A stretch of DNA of 64,000 nt. Source: Vibrio maerlii. GTDB taxonomy: Bacteria > Pseudomonadota > Gammaproteobacteria > Enterobacterales > Vibrionaceae. The stretch covers positions 186,008 through 250,007 of the forward strand of contig NZ_QRHC01000002.1 in NCBI RefSeq assembly GCF_003415655.1, given 5' to 3'. A model generated the notes under the pieces. The model saw only the letters and a program-made list of their open reading frames with translations, did no database searches and was not told the origin of the DNA. A program made the translations under genes and the position numbers. Numbering within the stretch: position 1 is the first letter of the stretch; the number at the start of each line of letters is the position of its first letter. Of the stretch, positions 57,656 to 64,000 are shown one piece after another.

Positions 57656-58453
57656 TTAATCCCACTCAGGCGCTAAGCTTTCAGAGTTTGCTTCACGGCT
57701 ATTGCAGTCAAGAGCATCAATTCGCGTCATTTCCTCTTGTGTCAGAATCAATTCTGCAGCTTTAAGATTACTCTCCAAGTTTTCACGCTTGGTTGATGAT
57801 GGAATGATCGCAAAACCTTTCTGTAGCGCCCATGCAAGCGTCACTTGTGCAGCCGTTGCACCACGCTCATTTGCAATGGCGATGATCGTTTCATCCTTCA
57901 AAACCTTACCGTAGGCTAGCGTCATATAAGACGTCAGCTGTACACCTTGCTCTTGCATAAACTGAGCGAGTTTACGGTTCTGCAAATATGGGCTTAACTC
58001 AACCTGGTTCGTTGCAATATGCTCCATACCAATCGCATCACCCGCTTCTTTTAGCAGCGCAATCGTAAAGTTAGACACTCCAATTTCTTTAGTCAGACCG
58101 AGCTCTTTTGCTTTTAGCAGTTCAGGCATGTATTCCGCGATGTCTGTACCCGGACCTGGCCAGTGAACCAGAGTCAGATCGACGTAGTCCATATCAAGCT
58201 TTTCTAGGCTCTCTTTAAGACTTGGAATAAGGTCATTTTTGTTAAGCTTATCAACCCAAACCTTAGTCGTAACGTAAAGCTCTTCGCGAGCAATACCACT
58301 TTCTCGAATCGCTTGACCCACTTCAGCTTCGTTGCCATAAATCTGCGCAGTATCAATCGCACGATAGCCGACTTCTAACGCATTCTTCACGGAGTCGATG
58401 ACGACCTGCTCTTTTAAACGAAACGTACCGACACCAAACGCTGGAACTGTCAT
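57656..58453 (-). CDS. Aldo/keto reductase
   Basis: 265 residues, the usual length. AKR catalytic residues are visible: Asp34 and Tyr39 (AIDTAQIYG), Lys64 (VTTKVW), His97 (LVHWPG). C-terminal [14 protein letters not shown] binds the NADPH phosphate. It reduces aldehydes and ketones. Convergent with the peroxiredoxin gene. Confidence 0.94.
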   Translation of the reverse strand: MTVPAFGVGTFRLKEQVVIDSVKNALEVGYRAIDTAQIYGNEAEVGQAIRESGIAREELYVTTKVWVDKLNKNDLIPSLKESLEKLDMDYVDLTLVHWPGPGTDIAEYMPELLKAKELGLTKEIGVSNFTIALLKEAGDAIGMEHIATNQVELSPYLQNRKLAQFMQEQGVQLTSYMTLAYGKVLKDETIIAIANERGATAAQVTLAWALQKGFAIIPSSTKRENLESNLKAAELILTQEEMTRIDALDCNSREANSESLAPEWD

Positions 58454-58688
58454 ATTTGTCTACTCCCGACATCATTATTATTAAGATCTATTGACCTAGG
58501 TACCAACAGGCTAAACCTTACACCTCTCGTTGACTAGAAATCGATATCACAAAAAAACAGATCGGGATGAAACTAACACTAATTGCATTAAGAAGGCTTT
58601 CCTCTAACATTGATATTCAAAGGGTAAGCAGAGAAAACAACGCCTAGCATCAAATTATCACTTATCTCAAGAGTATTGAATGACCTGC

Positions 58689-59036
58689 CTAACTCACTGT
58701 ATGTGCATATTCCACAATGACTTTATTGCCTTCGATATAGGCTCGTTGGATCTCACCATCAATGGTCATCGAACTTTTTAAGTAAACCACCTTTGGTGCT
58801 GTTTCACTGCCAGCCATTAGAGATGGGATGAACTGCTTCGGCTCTACCTGCATCAACTGACAAAACTGACTAACAAACCCCATAGACAAGGGTGTCATCC
58901 CTCTAAGAATTGAGGAGAAATCGAGCTGAGAAAGGCCAAGGCGTTTTGCCACCTCCATCTGCGTTAGGCGCATTTTAGCTTTCTGTGACATCCACATTTG
59001 ATATAACGCTTGTGTGTCTTGAGGTGTAAATTCCAT
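58689..59036 (-). CDS. XRE-type transcriptional regulator
   Basis: 115 residues. A Cro/C1 helix-turn-helix lies at residues ~24-60 (MRLTQMEVAKRLGLSQLDFSSILRGMTPLS), followed by a short C-terminal domain. It stands alone; its target is not evident. Confidence 0.85.
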   Translation of the reverse strand: MEFTPQDTQALYQMWMSQKAKMRLTQMEVAKRLGLSQLDFSSILRGMTPLSMGFVSQFCQLMQVEPKQFIPSLMAGSETAPKVVYLKSSMTIDGEIQRAYIEGNKVIVEYAHTVS

Positions 59037-59339
59037 ACTTAAAACCCTGTCAATGTATTGGTGAACTATTGCTACAGTGCAATTTTCCGGTTTAACGAAA
59101 ACACCATGTCAAAGAACAGTGAACTTTATTTTAGAGTTTGGTTTTTACGCACAAATGAGTCATTCACTTCGCTTCACTTACCTCTGCCGATCTACTCGTT
59201 CTTCTAACAATTCGCCTCCGAATAGCTTCAGACCTGCTCGACCATCCTTATTAAAGGTTAAAGTACATACAGAATGACTCACTACTAATTAACGGGATGG
59301 TATATTTATTAGGAAGGGGATAACTACTGAGGTATAGAG

Positions 59340-59456
59340 ATGCGCTTAAACAAAAGGCAATGTAAACTCAAACAATACGCTCGCTCTAATGGGCAGTATG
59401 AGCTTGGTAGCACCAACACTATTAGGCTCCAACTCACACAATTAACTACGCAATGA
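59340..59456 (+). CDS. Possible micro-ORF, 38 residues
   Basis: ATG preceded by GAGG at 8 bases, basic and polar (MRLNKRQCKLKQ...). Nothing else supports it, and the surrounding 59037-59590 gap shows no other gene. Listed with low confidence. Confidence 0.25.
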   Translation: MRLNKRQCKLKQYARSNGQYELGSTNTIRLQLTQLTTQ

Positions 59457-59590
59457 TATTCCTGCAGTGCAATTCTTAAATGACAAGAAGTCACTTCTCT
59501 TCATATCACCGTTCGGTTAACTTTCTTCTGGTGAGATAAACTTATAGTGGGCTAGTACTCCCTTCTAGCTCATCAAATATAGAAGATGGA

Positions 59591-60154
59591 ATGACAATGA
59601 CTGAATTTGAAAAGATGATGGCGGGCGAAGACTTTGATGGTGGCGACCAGTACATCAATGATACTCGAGACCAAGCGTCGCAACTATTGCAAACACTGAA
59701 TCAGACCATCGATGGCTCACAACGCAGTGAGTTGTTGCATCAGTTAATGGGAGAGATGCCCGCGAATAGTATAATTCGCTCCCCATTTCACTGTGAATTT
59801 GGCAAGACAATCTTTATCGGGGAAAGCACTTTCATCAACATGAATGTCACCATGCTTGATGGAGCAAAGATCAGCATTGGAAATAATATCCTAATCGGCC
59901 CTAACACTCAGTTCTACACAGCAAGCCATTCCCTTGATTACCGCAGCCGCCGTCGCTGGGAAACCTCCTGCAAACCCATCACGGTTGAAGATGATGTTTG
60001 GATTGGTGGCAATGTAGTGATTAACCAAGGTGTCACAATAGGCGCTCGGTCTGTCATTGCGTCAAACTCGGTCGTAAACTCTGACATACCACCTGATAGT
60101 CTATACGGCGGTACACCTGCCAAGCTGATTCGTCATATCCATGAAAATGAGTAA
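59591..60154 (+). CDS. Sugar O-acetyltransferase (hexapeptide, Maa/LacA-type)
   Basis: 187 residues. N-terminal helical cap (MTEFEKMMAGEDFDGGDQYI) followed by left-handed beta-helix hexapeptide repeats (MLDGAKISIGNNILIGPN, DVWIGGNVVINQGVTIGARS) and the active-site histidine in TASHSLD. It acetylates maltose, galactoside or a related sugar. The true start may be the second ATG (59597), which has better spacing to GATGGA. A terminator follows. Confidence 0.93.
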   Translation: MTMTEFEKMMAGEDFDGGDQYINDTRDQASQLLQTLNQTIDGSQRSELLHQLMGEMPANSIIRSPFHCEFGKTIFIGESTFINMNVTMLDGAKISIGNNILIGPNTQFYTASHSLDYRSRRRWETSCKPITVEDDVWIGGNVVINQGVTIGARSVIASNSVVNSDIPPDSLYGGTPAKLIRHIHENE

Positions 60155-60191
60155 GCAAACTAGCAAAAGCAACCAAGGGGCTTATAACAGC

Positions 60192-60216
60192 AAAGGGGGC
60201 TTAAGCAAGCCCCTTT
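60192..60216 (+). terminator. Intrinsic terminator of the acetyltransferase gene
   Basis: AAAGGGGGCTT and AAGCCCCTTT pair with one bulge. Its right half (from 60207) is the start of a direct repeat that recurs at 63822. Confidence 0.75.
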
Positions 60217-60312
60217 CTGATCCATACCCGGTGTTTAATAACTGACTAAATCGTTGTTTTCATAATGCTTATAGCCGTTTCTTCCTTGCTCTTTAACCTG
60301 ATAGAGCGCGCT
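60207..60312. repeat. Direct repeat, left copy (GGDEF 3' end)
   Basis: 106 bases recur at 63822-63927 with about 7 mismatches (93% identity). Both encode the C-terminal end of a GGDEF protein on the minus strand. Confidence 0.9.
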
Positions 60313-60400
60313 AGGTAATCAGAGGACCGAATGTTCTCTTGCAGGTGTTTCGTGACAGAGACTAGCACTTCAAAGGCACATCGATCTTTCCTTGGTGACT
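60235..60400 (-). pseudogene. GGDEF (diguanylate cyclase) pseudogene with internal deletion
   Basis: On the minus strand one frame reads a GGDEF-domain fragment (KDRCAFEVLVSV, then KHLQENIRSSDYLAR); right after it a different frame gives the domain's last segment (ALYQVKEQGRNGYKHYENNDLV and a stop at 60235-60237). The region between, which carries the GGEEF catalytic loop, is missing. The fusion is out of frame. The gene is dead and has no start in this window. A paralogous, apparently intact copy runs off the right edge. Confidence 0.8.
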
Positions 60401-60698
60401 TTTTGTAATGTGATTAAGTAGTTCAATTACTTTCACTTATAATCAAGAACCGTTCAAAACCTCATCAAATAATAAGAAAAATTTACAAATAATCATTTAT
60501 ATTTAGCAAGCACCTACCAAACTAAATACACATCAAATAAATAACTTATTAATATACCTCCAATCTAACAATAATAATAATCTATCGGTTGTGTATTAAT
60601 TAACTTGACCAACTATAACCAGGCTATTCTATGTTATAAGACCGCATGATACGATTGTAATTTAAATAACGGATTATGAAAATTCAAAGGAACCACCA

Positions 60699-62315
60699 GT
60701 GGGATTAAAAAACATATCGATCAAGTTAAAATTACAGTTAATAGTATTATTAACTGGAGTGTTAATCATACTTATGAGTGTACTTAGCCTTCTATTACAA
60801 AAGGAACAACAGCTATCCGAACGCCGCAATAAACTGGAAGATCAAATAGAGACTGCCGTTTCTCTAGTTGAGTATTATCGAAATCGTAGCGACCTCTCAT
60901 CACTGCAAGCCCAGCAAATGGCCAAGCAAGCACTATCTTCTCTTCGTTATGAAGACAACAATTATTTCTGGATAACAGACACAGCAAATAACTTAGTCAT
61001 GCACCCCCTTAGACCAAGTTCTATTGGGAATGATATGACTAATATTCAAGATGGTGCGGGTCAGTATCATTGGCGCGAGATGTCTAGAATAGCCACAACC
61101 ACTGGTCGTGGTGGCCTTGATTATTTATGGATAGCTCCTAATGGTGAAGAACACGATAAGATCTCTTATGTAAGCTACATAGCTCAATGGGATTGGATCA
61201 TTGGTTCTGGACTATTTGTTTCCGATCTCGATGACGCCTTTACTGATCAAGTTATCCTTCAAGCGAGCTTGGCTCTTTTCATTTTGTTAATCATGTTTGT
61301 CGCCAATATGATTATCGGAAACAGTATCATTAAGCCGATTGATAAGCTGCTTGTTAGGCTTCAAGACATGTCAAACGGAGACCTAACAAACGAAATTAAA
61401 CTTAACCGTCGCGACGAAGTGGGCCAGCTATCCCAGAGTTTATCCAAATTACAATCAACAATGTTAAAGACTCTGACGCTATCAACTGATACCGCGCTCA
61501 AAGCCAGTACCCTATCTCAAAGTATCGCTTCTACTAGTGAGGAGAATGCTTCAAGTATTGCTTCACAAAACTATCAACTTGAGCAGATATCGACAGCCAT
61601 GACTGAGATGTCGAGCACCATTCAAGAAGTGGGGAGCAACGCCGAGCATACTTCTAAATATACAAACGACGTCGCTCGACTTTCTAAAGACTGCAGCGAT
61701 AGCATGAACTCAACGTTAGAAGAAGTTACCACCATTTCGAATTCAATAAATGAAACATCCCAATTGATGAACCAGTTAAAACAAGGGGTCGACAATATTG
61801 GAGCGGTGGTTCAGGTTATCAACGAAGTCTCAGAACAAACGAGTCTTTTGGCGCTAAACGCTGCCATTGAAGCTGCCCGAGCAGGTGAACAAGGTCGAGG
61901 GTTTGCCGTGGTTTCCGACGAGGTACGCAATCTTGCAAGTCGAACGCAAGCCTCAACAGATGAAGTCCAAAAAACAATTAATACATTGTACTCTCAGGCA
62001 GATAAGGTAGTGGCGGTGATGGAAGCCAACAATGTAAATATAAACTCCACAGTTGTCGTTGCCAATGAAACGAAAGAAGCTCTCAATAATATGGAAGGAG
62101 CTCTCGATCAAACCAATAACATGGTCGCACAAATTGCCGCTGCGGCAGAACAACAAGGCAGCGTCGCGAACGATATGAGTGAAAACGTTTCAACTATACA
62201 CCTCTCAACTGGAGAAATAAGCCAAGCTACTGAGCACTTGGCAATTCAAATTCAAGAAATGGTGATATTAGCAGAGGAACTCCAACAACAGCTTAATTAC
62301 TTCAAGTTGAGCTAG
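60699..62315 (+). CDS. Methyl-accepting chemotaxis protein (sCache sensor)
   Basis: 538 residues with a GTG start preceded by AAAGGAACC. Transmembrane helix 1 (residues ~10-30), periplasmic sCache-type sensor with [16 protein letters not shown] and [17 protein letters not shown], transmembrane helix 2 (~189-210), HAMP, then the long signalling coiled coil with the conserved hairpin [41 protein letters not shown] (given here by its start and end residues ~367-407). No pentapeptide tether is visible at the C-terminus. It lies between the GGDEF remnant and the IS element. Confidence 0.95.
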   Translation: MGLKNISIKLKLQLIVLLTGVLIILMSVLSLLLQKEQQLSERRNKLEDQIETAVSLVEYYRNRSDLSSLQAQQMAKQALSSLRYEDNNYFWITDTANNLVMHPLRPSSIGNDMTNIQDGAGQYHWREMSRIATTTGRGGLDYLWIAPNGEEHDKISYVSYIAQWDWIIGSGLFVSDLDDAFTDQVILQASLALFILLIMFVANMIIGNSIIKPIDKLLVRLQDMSNGDLTNEIKLNRRDEVGQLSQSLSKLQSTMLKTLTLSTDTALKASTLSQSIASTSEENASSIASQNYQLEQISTAMTEMSSTIQEVGSNAEHTSKYTNDVARLSKDCSDSMNSTLEEVTTISNSINETSQLMNQLKQGVDNIGAVVQVINEVSEQTSLLALNAAIEAARAGEQGRGFAVVSDEVRNLASRTQASTDEVQKTINTLYSQADKVVAVMEANNVNINSTVVVANETKEALNNMEGALDQTNNMVAQIAAAAEQQGSVANDMSENVSTIHLSTGEISQATEHLAIQIQEMVILAEELQQQLNYFKLS

Positions 62316-62525
62316 AGACTAAAACAGATGCGAGTAGCGAGAATCACTATTCGCATCAACCTTCATTTATAAAACACCACCCCATAAAATTAAAAAATGT
62401 TACTCAGCTCACATTAATTCGATCATCAAAATGACAGTAGAGCACCCCATAAACTCCACATTTATTCGGGGCAATGATCATGAGCAAAGATGTGAAGCTC
62501 ACAATATTACGCGGTGCTCAAAGTA

Positions 62526-63815
62526 GGTTCATTGCGGCTTTCCGGGGAAAGCCGCTATTATCTTCATAAAGAAGTATTCCGTATCTCGGTATCCATAGCC
62601 CATTCTTTTGATTAGCTTAATCTTGTTATTGATCCCTTCCAAAGTACATGTATTTAGATGATATGTAGCTGACGCCACTATCCCATGAAGATAGGGTTTC
62701 AGTTTTCTAGCAAAGTCTATGAGCGGTTTGATCCCACTTTCATGGACCTGTTGCCACCACACCTCCCAGAGTTCATTAGTCTGTTTCTCTGAGCTGCAAT
62801 ACCAGAGCTCTTTGAGTTGAGCACCTAGCAAATGGGTCACCATTAAGTCACGATTGACCGCAAGTATCTCATCCAGATAACTCTGTTGCTTAGTGTTTAA
62901 GTTCTCTTGATTTTTCAGTAGCACCCAACGGGAGCGTTTGATCCAACGCCGAGCATTTTTGTCATCTTTCAGTTGATTCGCTTGATCAACTCGGACCCTA
63001 TCCATCACTTCTCGACCAAACTTAGCGACGACATGAAAGAGGTCATACACGATACGTGCATTAGGACAATGAGCTTGGACTTCTAGGTCAAAAGCTGTGT
63101 TCATATCCATTGCCACAACTTCGATATTTTGAGCGTATTCTCCAAGATTTTCAAAGAAGGGACGTATGTCCTTTCGTGCTCTACCTAGACCAATCCAGAG
63201 CACTTGGTGCGTTTGTGCATCTGCGATAACTGTGGCATAACGATGCCCCTTGATATGGCAAATTCGTCCTTGACGAGTTGACGCAACTGACTCCATGGAA
63301 CGTCAGGCACCACACGCTTTAAGCGTTGCTTATCCACCTCTTTAATGGTGTGCCAGTGCACACCAGTAAGCTCAGAAATATGCTTGAAGGGTAAAAGTGG
63401 TAGTAGTTTTTCAATGTACTCAATCAGTCGGTTAGTGAGGCGAGAGTATGGCTTAACCCAAGAGATAGCTTCAGTTTTAATGCCACAGCTAAAGCATTTG
63501 ATACGTCGAGTCTGGACGAGTAACTCGACAAGTGTGCCAAGGATCATCGCTTCTTTAAGCGTTCGCCACTGAGTATCGTGGATAGACTCAGAGGCTCTAC
63601 CGCAAGGGCAGAATGCAATTGAGTCAGGAACTAGGGTGATAGATATTAATGAGTCAGTTTTATGAGACTTTACGATCTGAAAGCCTTCCCAGAATGACGA
63701 TAGGAAAGTATTATTCGGCATGAAAACGGTAGTCTGTGAAAGGTTGTGTTTGGCGATGTAACCTTACCACTAACTACCGTTTTTGTTTTCAGTTCCCGCT
63801 TACCTGCGAAGAACC
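62526..63815 (-). mobile_element. ISL3-family insertion sequence
   Basis: The ends are imperfect inverted repeats beginning GGTTC: on the left GGTTCATTGCGG..., on the right the complement of ...CGCTTACCTGCGAAGAACC. The transposase reads from the right end on the minus strand and nearly fills the element. The 8 bases outside each end (TCAAAGTA and TTGAATAA) do not match, so a target duplication is absent and the flanks have been rearranged. It separates the two GGDEF copies together with the MCP gene. Confidence 0.75.
62529..63721 (-). pseudogene. ISL3-family transposase, frameshifted
   Basis: Two minus-strand frames join to one ISL3 transposase: the N-terminal part (63721 down to ~63253) with zinc-finger-like cysteines (FCPCG, KCFSCG) ends in a wrong frame at DEFAIS, and the rest (from ~63253 to the stop at 62529) continues HRYATVIADAQ. 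In ISL3 relatives this place reads DEFAxFKGHRYATV, implying loss of one base at about 63253. The DDE residues are present (VVAMDMNTAF, VYDLFH, TLEGINNKI). The transposase is probably inactive, or needs frameshifting. Confidence 0.85.
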
Positions 63816-63821
63816 TTGAAT

Positions 63822-63927
63822 AAGCCCCTTTCTGATCCATACCCGGTGTTTAACAACTGACTAAATCGTTATTTTGATAATGCTTGTAACCGTTTCTTCC
63901 TTGCTCTTTTACCTGATAGAGCGCCCT
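63822..63927. repeat. Direct repeat, right copy (GGDEF 3' end)
   Basis: Same 106-base sequence as 60207-60312 with about 7 mismatches, same orientation. It begins 6 bases after the IS element end. Confidence 0.9.
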
Positions 63928-64000
63928 GTCAGCTTCACGAAAAATTCGGCTAAAGGTGTCGATTGAGTATAAAGAAGTTGCTGCGCCAATGCTCAATCGA
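63850..64000 (-). CDS. GGDEF-domain protein, 3' end only
   Basis: The minus strand from the window edge encodes the end of a diguanylate cyclase: SIGAATS near the edge, FREADRALYQVKEQGRNGYKHYQ, and the stop at 63850-63852. It makes c-di-GMP. Most of the gene lies beyond the window. Its 3' end is 93% identical to the pseudogene copy at 60235. Confidence 0.85.
   Translation of the reverse strand, partial: RLSIGAATSLYSIDTFSRIFREADRALYQVKEQGRNGYKHYQNNDLVSC

Noticed and set aside
59077..59277. 66-codon plus-strand ORF
   Set aside because: No ribosome-binding site, no resemblance to any family, and no terminator; the region is best left as intergenic.
63253..63253. Programmed frameshift in the ISL3 transposase
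   Set aside because: No slippery heptamer or downstream stem is evident; a simple one-base loss is the more economical reading, although comparison with other copies would settle it.
62529..63721. Two separate transposase genes
   Set aside because: The two overlapping frames are the halves of one ISL3 transposase split by a one-base loss, so they are reported as one pseudogene.

Overview
The window reads as accessory-rich chromosome of a marine gammaproteobacterium, almost certainly Vibrio or a close Vibrionaceae relative. The evidence is moderate AT-richness, many LysR regulators, Vibrio-typical small proteins (DUF2999-like, YdcH/DUF465), an AhpC/AhpF/KatG peroxide regulon, TRAP and SSS transporters and an MCP. 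I see no rRNA, tRNA or CRISPR array. I count about 65 genes, three broken genes, one IS element and one MITE-like element.

1-18 kb is a catabolic island. At its left are an exported DUF1254-type protein, a LysR regulator, a FAH-family protein with a signal peptide, and a 2-keto-4-pentenoate hydratase-type enzyme. Next, on the minus strand, come an SSS symporter followed by three unannotated micro-proteins, a LysR regulator behind an FNR-like box, an anaerobic sulfatase maturase (AtsB-type) and its Ser-type arylsulfatase (AtsA-type). An eight-gene minus-strand set follows: CoA-transferase A/B, cupin, SDR, 3-hydroxyacyl-CoA-dehydrogenase-type enzyme, cyclase-family hydrolase, thiolase and BKACE (DUF849). 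My inference is that a sulfate ester is desulfated in the periplasm, the product imported by the symporter, oxidised to a beta-keto acid, and cleaved by BKACE with acetyl-CoA to acetoacetate plus an acyl-CoA. CoA-transferase and thiolase would then turn acetoacetate into acetyl-CoA. The substrate is unknown.

18-24 kb holds small hypothetical proteins, an orphan prepilin-like protein, a HAD phosphatase, a Sel1-repeat protein and a MocR regulator.

24-35 kb, plus an outlier at 53-54 kb, is a peroxide-defence regulon: ahpF, katG and three ahpC genes encoding almost identical proteins. Four intergenic regions carry a full OxyR operator of identical geometry (four tetranucleotide quarter-sites separated by 7 bases). 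Each peroxidase leader also carries a short hairpin with GGA in a six-base loop; one copy shows a compensatory stem change. A two-component system lies between two ahpC copies.

35-52.6 kb holds a type Vd patatin-like outer-membrane protein, an enoyl-CoA hydratase-family protein, a 270-bp MITE-like element, a radical SAM protein, a quinone-oxidoreductase-type enzyme, a MATE exporter with LysR, a LysR remnant, a second (Cys-type) sulfatase with LysR, a patatin, a DUF726-type hydrolase coupled to a DEAD-box helicase, and a dctPQM TRAP operon.

53-64 kb holds the third ahpC, a 47-residue membrane-protein ORF, a flavodoxin-fold/SnoaL fusion with divergent LysR, a peroxiredoxin-like protein, an aldo/keto reductase, an XRE regulator and a hexapeptide acetyltransferase. 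The right end is rearranged: a GGDEF pseudogene, an MCP, an ISL3-type element with a frameshifted transposase, and the 3' end of an intact paralogous GGDEF gene. The last 106 bases of the two GGDEF loci form a 93%-identical direct repeat flanking the MCP-IS segment.
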